Under the pieces are notes generated by a model. That model saw nothing but the letters and a program-made list of their open reading frames with translations, made no database searches and was not told the DNA's origin. Positions 21,901-31,299 of a DNA stretch of 64,000 bases are shown piece after piece (the first letter of the stretch is position 1; each line of letters opens with the position of its first letter). A program made the translations under genes and the position numbers. Source of the DNA: Mugil cephalus (lineage: Eukaryota; Chordata; Actinopteri; Mugiliformes; Mugilidae); NCBI RefSeq assembly GCF_022458985.1, contig NC_061788.1:1-64000 (forward strand), given 5' to 3'.

Positions 21901-23679
21901 CATCAACATATCAGGATACAATGTGTTTAGAAGAGACAGGGGAACAGGACCATTTTAAAATATAGTGATTTCAAAAAGGAAACTATTCTTTTACGTGACT
22001 TTAACATTAATTGGGACAACAAATCTGACAGAAAAAAACTGAAGCCATTAACAGATAATCACAGCTTCACTCAAGTTATTCAAGATCCAACAAGAAGAAT
22101 AACTACTAAATCTAAAACAACAATTGATTTAATATTCACAAATAAACCTGATAGGATCAGTAAAACCTATAATCTCCTGTCTGGGCTCTCTGATCATAAC
22201 TTCATCCTATGCTCAAGGAAAATCAACTGGAAATGTTTCTCCAGCCCCATTAGGGCTAGCAGTCATCATATAATACCGAAAAATTAACAACAAAATCTGA
22301 AGAATGCTCTCAAAGAATATGCTTGGTCTAATAAATTAACCAATAATGAAATTGAGGACAGCTCTAGCACCTTTTCCAAATGTGTTATGGAAGTCCTGGG
22401 TAGCTTCACAAAGAAAGTTGAATTTAGCAGGCGTAAAAAGACGCTACCTTGAATAAAGGATAATGTATGAATGAAAGAAAGAGTTAACGCACTAAAAAAA
22501 TCTCTAAAAACAGGGCTTACCTGTGACCGACAATTTTTTACATCACTTAGAAATAAAGTAGTAAAACAAATCTATAAAGCTAAAGCATTTTTTTTTCATC
22601 AAACTGATTAATTGGGCAAATGGCAATGGGAAATTGATATGGGAACAATTAAATAAGTTAACAGGAAGAAAAAAGGAGGTCATAACACCCAAAGACATGC
22701 AACTCCAGGTGAATAGTACTCTGACAAATGACCATTGTCAGTAGTTTCAACTATTTTTTTATACACTCAATTGAGGATTTGACCATGAACTTTAAATGTC
22801 CAAGCACTCACATAACCCTGTGGCTGTCAGCAAGCCAATGTTTAGTTTAAGAGAAATAACTGTTCTCAAGGTCTTGAAAATCATCTCATCTCTGAAAAGC
22901 TCTAAAGCTAGAGATGTCTTTGGTTTCGATAATAACTTCATAAAACATCATAAAATGGCCCTTTAATAGACCTGTCTATAAAACAGGGTAAGGTGCCACC
23001 CACCTGGAAGATTGCCAAGGTCACTCCAGTCCTAAAGGCTGGTGACAACACCAAAATAAGAGAATTATCAGCCGATAAGTATCTTGCCAGTCATCTCAAA
23101 AGTAGCTGAGAAGTGGATTCCATTGCAACTAACAGACCATCTTGATAGTCGGCATAACCCACTACATCCAGTGAAGTACGGATTTTGTAAACACCACTCA
23201 ACCGAAACAGCAATTTGCTACTTTTATGAGAACATCAGAGGTTCATTGGATCAGGGTGGTTATGTAGGAGCTGTCTTCCTGGACTTGAAAAAAGCTTTCG
23301 ATTCATTAAATCATAATGTACTTATTTCAAAACTGTCCCTTTTTAACTTTTGTTAATGTGCAAATAGGGCTTTTGTTAGTTTAGTGTCCATATTTTAAGA
23401 GAACAAACATCCTCTGTTGTATGTTATGCTTTTTGCTATTTAGACATCTATAGTCCTGTCAAGTCATGTGATTTTTCTCCCAAGGTGTTAGGAGAGAATA
23501 AATCATTACCATATTACAACTCACTCCCAAAACATCACATATATTACAGCCTAAGAAAGCAGAGGTGAGACTTCTTAAAGAAGGAAACCAATAAGAGTGA
23601 ACAAATAAAAAAATACTTAACAGTACAAAATACTGTGTAACATTAAAACAATTGTGTAAGTGACTCACTGTGATGACAT
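15933..23679 (-). CDS. Fish AIG1/septin-like P-loop GTPase, gene 1 (529 aa)
   Basis: Two coding exons on the minus strand: 23669-23679 (11 bases, ATG TCA TCA CA, donor gtgagt) and 15933-17511 (acceptor ttctacag). The phase-2 junction restores CAG. The frame is open for 121 bases upstream of the Met at 17388-17390, so the protein starts MSSQNTNISSKYQDI. Domains: P-loop GESGSGKS at about residues 63-70, G3 DTPG at about 130-133, G4-like THSD at about 205-208, a Cys-rich segment at about 355-395 (CCTVCQENCHYPGC), and a charged C-terminal coiled coil at about 410-510. The G domain resembles AIG1/GIMAP and septin-type GTPases. Many fish have tandem sets of such genes, mostly uncharacterised; a cytosolic immune role is only an inference. 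Compared with gene 2 it lacks about seven residues before the Cys-rich part, and its last residues differ. The 6-kb intron holds a PLE, an L2 tail and a dead LINE. Confidence 0.85.
17512..18194. other. Intron of GTPase gene 1, unique part
   Basis: No ORF or nameable repeat apart from a short CAACAACAA tract near 17790. Confidence 0.4.
18195..18850 (+). mobile_element. Short Penelope-like element with inverted terminal blocks
   Basis: A PLE 3' ORF piece on the plus strand (about 18310-18690) includes ITIPYIAGVSEKLRRIF, CSEECTDLYIGETKQPIH (GIY-YIG core) and KDKGHSFEDTN-like sequence. It is flanked on the left (18195-18305, inverted) and right (18705-18835, direct) by the same terminal block. 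The right block keeps the hammerhead-like core CTCGGATGAGTGGCGAAACG (about 18746-18767). The left block has lost 7 bases of it (CGCCACT). The ORF is cut short and frameshifted. Confidence 0.8.
18851..19229. other. Intron sequence, nothing recognised
   Basis: Contains a short tandem GGTCCAGGTCTGGTCCAGGT repeat near 19130; otherwise nothing. Confidence 0.4.
19230..19413 (+). mobile_element. L2 LINE 3' end fragment
   Basis: Matches the last 200 bases of the L2 element ending at 3632, including TTGTTTCTCCTG, GGCGCTATATAAATAAA and the TGAATTGAAT tail. Confidence 0.85.
19654..19971 (+). CDS. Unrecognised 105-codon ORF
   Basis: An open frame MTNISENGQNRQVF ... FIQVFIQDSASFFGDMVAGL, with no in-frame stop for 318 bases inside the intron of gene 1. 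The C-terminal half (HLRENAVSFTNSATSAKNMG) looks helical and amphipathic. I do not recognise it. No promoter or poly(A) signal is obvious, and the opposite strand is also fairly open (19930-20441), so it may be a remnant of an unknown retrocopied gene or chance. Confidence 0.2.
   Translation: MTNISENGQNRQVFPAKHISAHILMSMKSRVNLNTAGQFPPSEFCNNIDTHVEMLLTKSIQHLRENAVSFTNSATSAKNMGKFIQVFIQDSASFFGDMVAGLTRS
20444..20615. repeat. Common fish interspersed repeat
   Basis: Contains the often-seen run CAATGAACCTAACCAGCATG, GGAGTACCC..AGAAAACCCAC, GAGAACATGCAAACTCC and ACCACTGTGCCACCC, typical of an ancient vertebrate repeat fossil. Family not assigned. Confidence 0.6.
20889..20952. repeat. Perfect 28-bp palindrome with 8-base loop
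   Basis: The left arm 20889-20916 (GTAGCTGATTGAATTAGTGG..) is perfectly complementary to 20925-20952. Could be a MITE remnant or a fold-back duplication. Confidence 0.85.
20953..21449. other. Intron sequence, nothing recognised
   Basis: No supported feature. Confidence 0.35.
21450..23355 (+). pseudogene. Decayed Jockey-group LINE (APE endonuclease and partial RT)
   Basis: Plus-strand remnants in several frames. GHLLGHINIGSIV and DILGISESHSF come from the start of an apurinic-type endonuclease. LLRDFNINWDNKS (the GDFN motif changed to RDFN), TTIDLIFTNKPD and LSGLSDHNFI (the SDH motif) come from its end at 21990-22210. After a linker, VISKVAEKWIPLQLTDHL and GYVGAVFLDLKKAFDSLNHN (RT motif A) lie at 23084-23356. 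Many stops and indels; the palm with the YxDD box is missing. It sits in the intron of GTPase gene 1. Clade within the Jockey group not decided. Confidence 0.75.
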
Positions 23680-23720
23680 GGTGATGATGAAGTGATGAAG
23701 TGATGGAGATCTGAAGTTGA
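23669..23720 (-). other. 5' exon of GTPase gene 1 (start codon exon)
   Basis: A 52-base exon, acceptor ttttttgcag at 23721 and donor CA|gtgagt at 23668. It holds 41 bases of leader and the first 11 coding bases (ATG at 23677-23679). It is the same length as the matching exon of gene 2 (49643-49694), with nearly the same sequence (CAGATCTCCATCAC). In this copy the promoter lies directly upstream of it. Confidence 0.8.
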
Positions 23721-23749
23721 CTGCAAAAAAAAGAGAGGAGTCAGAGCTC

Positions 23750-23820
23750 AGAGCTTTTATATTCTCCATCAGTGAAGGGGACGGACTCTCTGTGGTCACA
23801 TGATTTCAGTGAAACTCTAA
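23750..23820 (-). promoter_or_regulatory. Core promoter of GTPase gene 1 with GAS-like motif
   Basis: On the minus strand ATATAAAAG (23754-23762) is a TATA box. Upstream lies TTCACTGAA (23805-23813; TTCNNNGAA), a GAS/STAT-type site, next to TGTGGTCACATG. The block is conserved with gene 2 (49978-50040). The predicted start is about 23727, essentially at the splice acceptor of the next exon, because about 225 bases with first exon and intron are missing relative to gene 2. Confidence 0.65.
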
Positions 23821-24019
23821 CAGGATCCTTCCTGCTTCTTACTGAACTCGAGTGAATGTTTACAACCTTTCACTGAGTCCAAACAGAGTCAGAGGCTTTT
23901 AAACAGAGTCAGGGTTAGGTCTGATAGAGAATAAGCTTTAGTCTTATTCATTTCATTTCACTGTTGCTGTAGTTGTTAAACCTTATATAACTCATGAATG
24001 TTTCTTGACAACGTGCACT

Positions 24020-24290
24020 GCTGCCTTTTGGCCAGGTCACCCTTGAAAAACAAGATTATAATCTCAACGGGATTTATCTGGTGAAATAAAAGTTAAATAA
24101 ATATTAATGAAAACTCACTGCTCTTATATAACATTTCTTTTATAGTTTCACATTCTCATTTTAGAGTAGGTCAGAGTACAACTACTTGTGATACTGATAG
24201 CAGTTTTATTGGAGATAACAGGTTAGATATAAACACTATATAAAACAATAATTAGCCAGCACTAACAAACAAGAACTAACCCCTTTAATA
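24020..24290. repeat. Upstream repeat block shared by both GTPase genes
   Basis: Starts with GGTCACCCTTGAAAAACAAG (a common fish LINE tail) and continues to ATAATTAGCCAGCAC. It is nearly identical to 50645-50890 upstream of gene 2, so it belongs to the duplicated segment. Confidence 0.85.
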
Positions 24291-24827
24291 TATTGGGCTA
24301 CATAAATAAATTAGAAAAGAAAAGCAACAGAAATTAAGTTAACGATATGGTAGATGTGCTAACGGCTGTTGTTTTTAGCCGTTACTGCTGTTAGCTCTCA
24401 ACTACCATCAGCTCGTCTGCTAGCGCTTGGCTGTTGCTCCCAACTGTCATCGGTGTGTCTGTGTGTGGACAACTTCCCCCTCATCTATTACTACTTTCAG
24501 AAGCAAGGAAAAGGCACAATCCACAAACGATGTCTTCACTTGTAATGTCACCGAAAGTACATTTGTTTATTAGTTTACTTTTTGTGTAGAACCCCTGTTA
24601 CTGTACTGGGTACCAGAGCCGTTTTGGGCCTGTGCCCCGCCGAACACATAGATCGGTGAGCATGATAATTGGTTTTAATGAATTATTTTGTTTTATTTTG
24701 CAATTGGATTGTTTCGTAAATGTATTGTACCGAATGTAGACGTTAAAACAGTTCTTTACAAAAAGCAGTACTGCTTGATGTGCTGTATTGCATGTTGTTT
24801 TGTGCCATGGTAACTGTGAATAACAAC
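24291..24827. other. No gene recognised
   Basis: No supported ORF or nameable repeat. Confidence 0.4.
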
Positions 24828-25110
24828 TTGAATTATACAACAAGTAGTTCAGACCAAGTAGTCTGATTGGTCAATAAGACATTTAGAATGTGCTCAAAAT
24901 CAGAATTACAGCACGGCTGACTCATCACTAAAAATATTGCAACATTGTTTCCATCTCCATGGAAACACTGTAACTGTTAAAGCTGGAGCAGGAAACGGCT
25001 GAAAAATATGCTACAAAATGGATCGGTTTGTTGTTAATTTTGATTTATTTGGTGGTCTCAGTTTCGATGAATGGTTGGAGGACGATGAGAATAATACGAA
25101 GGCTCTGATT
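24828..25110 (+). pseudogene. Crypton-like element fragment, second copy
   Basis: Matches 15600-15918 in the opposite orientation. The leader (GTCTGATTGGTCAATAAGAC, GCAGGAAACGGCTGAAAAAT) is followed by ATG at 25018 and MDRFVVNFDLFGGLSFDEWL. After 'EDDENN' the similarity is lost. Here the start codon is intact, unlike the other copy. Confidence 0.55.
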
Positions 25111-25321
25111 GTTTGCTGTAGTGGTGAACTAGGTTCCATTACACATAGGAGTCTACTGACATGACTGATTGTGTTCCAGTTATTAGTCAGACCCCATTTA
25201 TTTCCATGGAAACGGGAAGCACACAAAAAAAAAATTAAAATTTTGAGAGCAAAATGTCCATCAACATGAAGATATACATTTAATTATATGCTTTATTTTG
25301 TTGGTAATTGTTGTATGATCA

Positions 25322-25389
25322 CAATATTACCTTCGACGGTGTGCTTCGGTGTGCTTTGACATTTAAGCACACCGTCAAAGGTAATATTG
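25322..25389. repeat. Near-perfect 25-bp hairpin
   Basis: CAATATTACCTTCGACGGTG.. (25322-25346) pairs with ..CACCGTCAAAGGTAATATTG (25365-25389) with two mismatches around an 18-base loop. Confidence 0.8.
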
Positions 25390-26514
25390 CTTAAATAACT
25401 GATGATATTTCTCTGATCCTGTCTGTTGACTGTTCAGTTTTTGTTTTTTTGGATTTTGCCTGTTCCAGTGAAGTGAAGTGAAGCGATGGCGAGCCACGCA
25501 CTTGATCTAGAGTGAAGTGAACCCTAGATATTCTGTGGTCACTGGACAGATCCTGCTACACTGTCTGGTGTGGTAGGCCCAACACCTGGAACATCCTCAC
25601 ACTCAGCCCTCTGACACAATTCCCCCTACCCTCAATTCCCAGACTTACATTTTCTCCATCCCTAGAACACTGGACCTGCACTCATCTTGACTTTTTCTTG
25701 GACATTGAACTTCTCCTGGAACTATAAACACATGGCTGCTGTGTAGGATACATGTTTTTTAAAATCTTTGGTTTATTGAAAATTGTTATACTGGATCTAA
25801 GAAGCTGAAATTTGAAACTGAAACAAATAATTCAGGTTATTAGAGAGCACCCAAATTAGAATATTTAGTTAAATTAGTTAATCAATTGATATTATTAATT
25901 GTTTTGTTTTGTCAGACAATTTTGTTTGTCTTGTTTTAGCGTATTTATTTATCTATCTATTTGTTCATCTATTTATCCCAGCTGGGCAGCGGATTTTTCA
26001 AAGTCACGTTTTTATCACATTTAGTAAATGTTGAATCTAAATCTAAACACTACATCTAAATATTAAATCTAAATCTAAATGTTAAATACAAATGTTACTT
26101 GGAGAAACTAAATATTTAACAAATATGCTTATTGACGACTCCTTCCAGCAGTGGTAAGTCTTTTCCTTCGACTATCGTGGAGCTAAAACTATCTATCTAT
26201 CTAGGTAGCTAAAACCAGCAGCAGATGTAGCTGGCGCTTTGCTAGATTACTTAGCGATCAAGTGCTTTGTGAAAAGCGCATTTGTTTTGATTCTGTAACG
26301 CTGTACTGTCTGCTGGACATTTCTACCCATATCATCTTAAAGCTAATGCCACTGTATCTGGACAGAAATGTCTCCTCAGGGGTTCACCAGCTCTGAACAA
26401 GACCAAACAATTTAAGAAGAATGTAAGAGCTCACTCTCGTTTATATATTGTAAAACTTACTGTGTTGGGTTGGTGTTTTATTTATTAATTAATTTATTTT
26501 ATTAACTCGGCAGG
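25390..26514. other. No gene recognised
   Basis: A/T-rich, with ATCTAAATCTAAAT-type short repeats near 26030-26080; no supported ORF. Confidence 0.4.
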
Positions 26515-26690
26515 GCTCCATCAGGATAAACAAGATTGTATCAACAACAACGCTGATAAATTGGAGAACTGATCTGGACTACAAAGAATAGATGAACAAT
26601 AGTCTTTGAAGCCCAGATCACTTCTCCAATATTGGGATGGTCATTTTTGTTGTTGATGCAACCTTGTTTATCCTGAGGGAGTTCTGAGGT
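26515..26690. repeat. Imperfect inverted repeat of about 175 bp
   Basis: TCCATCAGGATAAACAAGAT ... TTGGAGAACTGATCTGG is answered by CCCAGATCACTTCTCCAA ... CTTGTTTATCCTGAGGGAG. It looks like a foldback MITE. It lies just upstream of the Harbinger-type gene start. Confidence 0.7.
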
Positions 26691-27015
26691 CTGTATCATG
26701 GAGCAGGATCACAGACTTATGGAGGTATCTTCAGGGTTAACTCTGGATTTCTGGTTTCATGAAGCTGGATTCATTCTCATGGAGCTACGTTACCATGGTA
26801 ACTTACTCTGAACAGCTAACCTGCTTCAGGTCAGGGTAACTTTCGGGATCTATCTGAATCACATAAAAGGCTCTGCCCACCGGTCAATCAGCAGTTCAGG
26901 AAAGAATCACGGACACGGATTCATCAAGCCAGGTGAAACTACTAATCTTGGATCAGGCCACGCGCACAGCTCCTCAAGTAGACCCCACAATCGCTCAAAG
27001 ATTCACTAATTCACC

Positions 27016-27660
27016 ATGGCAACTCGAGCAGCGTTTGTCTCCCCATCAGAGCAGGACATACTTATGGAGGACTATGAAGAGGTAAAGGATCAAATTAAAA
27101 AGAAAGAAAAAACTGCCACTGCCACAAAACAAAGAGAGAAAAAGTGGCAAAGTATTCCACAAACACGCACTCACTACTCTGCTGAAACATCACAATTACA
27201 ATCCAAATAGTTAATTAACATCTCCGAAAACGTAGTTGCACTCTGATTGTGAAACAGCTGAAACTACAAGTGAAACTGACGGCAGATGTGTGTGAAATTA
27301 TGTAAATGAAACTGTTTGCCCCTCATGGCCCATTTTATTCACCATATGTATCCAAGTGATTGCTTGCATGTGTGTGTGTGTGAATGAATGCTGACTGATC
27401 ATAAGATTACCACAAAGAAAAACATGTTTCCTCTTTACACACACACACACACACATATATAGCTGCCAAGACCAAATACAAGAACCTCCTGGTAAGTGCT
27501 CCGACAAATATATGTTCAAGTGTACATTGTACCCAGAAGGTGTCTGCTACATTACCTGTACTTATAACAGTGGAACCACCAGCTGACCTCCCCCCAGCAG
27601 AGGACAAAGTCTAACAATTGGAAAGAGACAGGCCTGTGTTGGAGGGGGTCCCTGGGACTG
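27016..27660 (+). pseudogene. Myb/SANT-like (MSANTD) gene start, Harbinger-associated
   Basis: The ORF MATRAAFVSPSEQDILMEDY opens the Myb/SANT-like domain (EEVKDQIKKKEKTATATKQR, then EKKWQSIPQTRTHYS) used by PIF/Harbinger transposons as DNA-binding partner of the transposase. It diverges and stops at 27208-27210, before the helix is complete. A second block at about 27465-27600 (AAKTKYKNLLV; VEPPADLPPAEDK, with an in-frame stop) looks like the following exon. The upstream sequence 26690-26900 (CATGGAGCTACGTTACCATG..) is known from Harbinger-like repeats of fish. No DDE transposase is seen in the window. Confidence 0.55.
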
Positions 27661-27689
27661 AAATTGAAGTCCCTCCCAAGAAGATGCCA

Positions 27690-27775
27690 CCTAGGGCTGC
27701 AGCTATCAATTCTTTTTGAAATGGGGTATTCTACCGAATATTTCAGCGGTTAATCGATTTTTTTGTTGTGGTCCT
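27690..27775. mobile_element. hAT MITE fragment
   Basis: AGGGCTGCAGCTATCAATTC and TCTACCGAATATTTCAGCGG with TTAATCGATT are the end of a common fish hAT MITE. Confidence 0.5.
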
Positions 27776-29840
27776 GTAAAATATGACGATATGCTATCCC
27801 CATTCAATAGTCTGTATTTATTTTTTTCATTATAATAAACTTTTATTAACCCCAACCCCACACCAATCCATCAGTCCTTTGTGTCTAAATCTAACCAACC
27901 ACGGAAGGCACCATGCATTACAAAGCAATCAGAAGCAGCGTAAGGCGGGTCTTGGCGTCTCTGATCTTTCACACACAACAGCACTGACATTTAAAACCCA
28001 CTCAACGTTCTCCTTCTTGCTAGAAGAAGGACGCTAGGTACCAATTTTGTTCACTGTTGATTCGCTGTTTCTCCTTGAGTTTACTAGTTAATATGTACTA
28101 TTTATTTGCCTCTTCTCTTGCCCAGTTCACACTTGAAAAGGAGACTCTAACCTTAGTCTCAATGTGTGTGTGTGTCAGAGTTGCAGACCTTGTGAGGTTC
28201 AATTTAGACCCCCCTAAAGGAACCCACAGAGTCCCCGGTGTCCACTTTGAGAACCACTGTAATACAGTATTTAATAGGTAGGAGAAAAGTTGGTGATTGG
28301 CATCAGTGAAGAATAAGGTAAGAATTATTCTGTACTCATGGGAATACCCATTGACATAATCAACTTAATACTACACAAAAATACTTGAGAGTAATTAGGC
28401 TTATTATGTACATTTTTTAAAAAGGTGACCAGTATGAGCAGATCTGGCAGATCTTGTCATTTTCTGAAACTTGGCAGCCCTGACATGTTGTGTTTCAATT
28501 AGCCTAATAGCGTAATTGTCTAAGTCACATTGGAACATCAAACGATGACCTGGCCTGTGTGTTTTTATGTCCTCCATGGAGTAGTCTACGTCACTTTCTT
28601 CAACTGTTATAGTTGTGGCATAGTCACCTTTTTATTGAATTTTCAATACTCAAGATCCATGTGTACAAATGCTGTTCTTTCAGTCTAAATGCTGTTGAAT
28701 GAGTCATAATAGGCCTATTAATACTGAATTTCCATTAGTGGAATTCATACTGTAACCAATGGAACATGATACATTTGGATGCAGAAGTTGACAGTGTTGT
28801 TCTGGCAGGTATTTCTATTCCTCTGCAATTTTTTATTTTATTTTATTTTTTTTTTACAAATATGGTCTTTAAGATGGCTATCCTGTCTGTTTACTGTTAA
28901 TATCAATAAAGATTTCAGATAAATTATTCTGTAGTCTCTCTTATTAACAAAATAAAGGCATAAAAAATAAACAAAAAATTACAGAAACATCATTTTTGCT
29001 TGATCTATAAAGGTAAAATATATGTTTAATCAACAAGAATATGTTTGAAGAATGCAGGGATATACACCATTGAAGGAATAATTCTAAGTTTATTCAACAA
29101 GAATATCTAAAAAAAAAAAAAAATGTATTTGGTGAAGGTAGAAATACATGGCAGTCTCGCAGTATTATCCTAATAAGGTGGACAAGAAGATCCAAGTTAG
29201 AAGAACTCTTGGCAAAACTTAAAAATCTTAGTTAAGGCAACAACAGCAGGCAAAAGTTGAGAAAACTTAAAAATCTCTTGCATCATGTTGCCTTGAATTT
29301 TTATGTTTTCTCAACTTTTTCTTTTTTACAGTGTACGTTTTGGCGCCATTTTGGACTTATCCTGAGACACTGTTAGTCAGATAATGTACCTTTAATTGAA
29401 ATGTGGATGAGGGAGCTTAGTGAGACCCTATGAAAGGAGAAACTTAGGCAGGCGGGCAATTTTTGATAAAGTATGGGAACCTGTGTTAAAATATCTGAAG
29501 GATTTCAGAGAGGTTAGTGTTACAGTACAAATGATTCCAGCTCTGTGATAATACTGACTGTAAGCAGCTTCTTCTCTCTGCCATATGTTATGGATCTATC
29601 TGGTGTCAGACTCTAAGCTCCAGTTTCGTTAGCTGCTGCTGTTGTCCTATAAATGTCCAGTTCAGGTCTGCACTTTTCTTTTTTATTTCTTTTCTTGCTG
29701 TTATTCTACCATTTTATCCAAGCAGTGTAGTAATCCACTATATTGGCATTTCCAATCTATTTATGTTTGATGATGCTGTCGTGTTATTGTTTGTTTTGTT
29801 TTGTTTTACTGTATACTACGAAAACATATAGAAATGTAGC
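27776..29840. other. Intergenic, old repeat scraps only
   Basis: Contains a LINE-tail scrap near 28115-28165, a GTCCACTTTGAGAACCACTG hAT-type end near 28240 and A/T tracts; no supported gene. Confidence 0.4.
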
Positions 29841-29844
29841 TGCA

Positions 29845-30415
29845 TGCACCAATGAGGGGGTCCAAGCACATCGGCCAATCGACCATAAGGCTAGACGGGA
29901 AGTTCCGAGCCAATCGGCGAAGGATTGCCGGAAATACAAGTTGACTTCCTGGTTGGCGCCTCCACCGTCAATTTTGATTGGCTGTTGCAGGCAAACGGAT
30001 TGGACAATGAAAGTGCCACTAAGTAACTTTTGTGCGGCTCAGTCTGAAGATAGTCTGTGCAGATTTTGGTGAGAATCAGACAAAATTTGCGACCCGTGAA
30101 ACTTTTTAAAGGTTTTTGACAAAATCCAAGATGGCTGAAAATCTATCATGACACATTTAGACGTCATAGGGACGGCTGAACTCAGCATCATCCAAGGATC
30201 ACAAGGATTCCTTGTTTGTAAATTTCGGGCGTACGGTTCAAAAGTTACATAAGCAAATGTACTTCCAACTTTGACCCATTGGTGGCGCTAAAGCGTACTT
30301 ATTGGCAACATGTAACTCAGGCAAATTAAAGATTCTACTGTCCTTAATCAATGTGCAAATTTTCACAACTTTTTACCATACGGTTCTATGGGCTGCCGTA
30401 GACTCCAATGGCAGA
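29845..30415 (-). repeat. Repeat C, truncated inverted copy
   Basis: From AGCTGCATGCACCAATGAGG to CCAATGGCAGAAGACGGAAG this is the reverse complement of parts of 37160-38396, with a large internal part missing. It contains GACGTCATAGGGACGGCTGA and TTGGTGGCGCTAAAGCG-type blocks seen throughout fish genomes. No coding potential. Confidence 0.85.
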
Positions 30416-30418
30416 AGA

Positions 30419-30466
30419 CGGAAGAAGAAGAAGAAGAAGAAGAAGAAGAAGAAGAAGAAGAAGAAA
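30419..30466. repeat. (GAA)n microsatellite
   Basis: About 14 GAA units. It lies between the body of repeat C and a GCAGCAGCTTCGCTGC hairpin. Confidence 0.95.
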
Positions 30467-30719
30467 ATGTAGAAACACAATGGGTTGCAGCAGCTTCGCT
30501 GCACGGATAAAAGAGAAGACACACTACATACTGTGTGGCTTTCTGCATTTGGTCCTGTGTTTATTCCTGTGAAGATTCATGTTGCCTACAAACTCCACCA
30601 GAACACAGTGGAGCTCTCACACCTGCCCAAATGAAGCAGACCATCCAAGGAAACGAACTCTGGTCCGTATAAAGTGGATCAAACAGCTCTGGTGTGAAAG
30701 TGACCTGAGTTTCTCACGA

Positions 30720-30960
30720 CTAAATTGGAAATCACATAGTAGATTAAATAGTTTACGAACTTATAAAAAAGCTCTGCACAATAGTAGAACAGCATATTAT
30801 TCACTGTTAATAGAAGAAAACAAGAACAATCCCAGGTCTCTTTTCAGCTCTGTAGTAATGACTTCATCAGCTTCTTTACTCTAAGATTGTAGGAATTAGA
30901 GAAAAGACTCAAGGCTTCCTTCCTCCAGCTGAAGCGACCTCTCTGAACTTAATTCAGTAA
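30720..30960 (+). mobile_element. L2 LINE fragment
   Basis: Matches the start of the L2 at 980-1250 (AACTTATAAAAAAGCTCTGC, AATAGAAGAAAACAAGAACA) with deletions. Confidence 0.8.
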
Positions 30961-31154
30961 TTACAGTGCTCAGGGCAGTAATCTAGAGGCAACGACAAAC
31001 CACTCACTGCCTTGAGTTTTAACATCGAAAGATTGTTCAGTTTCCACTCTGTATAAAAAATCTTTTTTTTTTTTTTTTTAATTTAGCATTTTAGAAACAT
31101 ATATAAAAGACTGAATTCAGTTGTTTTCCCTCTAACGCCAACATTTGAACTGGT

Positions 31155-31290
31155 CTTACCTGGTGTCAGGAAGCTCTGTGATGCTGAGCCAAAAAGAACA
31201 GAGAGGAGTGAGAGCTCAGAGGTTTTTATCTTCCATCAGAGGGAGGAACAGACGCTGTGGTCACATGACTTCAGAGAAGCTTTAACTAGA
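31155..31290 (-). promoter_or_regulatory. Orphan third GTPase-type promoter and first exon
   Basis: On the minus strand this matches the promoter and first exon of gene 2: a GAS-like TTCTCTGAA (31270-31278), a weaker TATA (GATAAAAAC), CTGAGCTCTCACTCCTCTCT, then CATCACAGAGCTTCCTGACA and CCAG followed by a donor (gtaag, exon end 31160). No GTPase body follows before gene 1. It is either a relic of a lost copy or a distal first exon that could splice to the acceptor at 23721 of gene 1. Confidence 0.65.
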
Positions 31291-31299
31291 ACCCTCCGA

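Noticed and set aside
30363..30548. 61-codon minus-strand ORF with a poly-Ser run
   Set aside because: It is the translation of the (GAA)n microsatellite and has no other coding sign.
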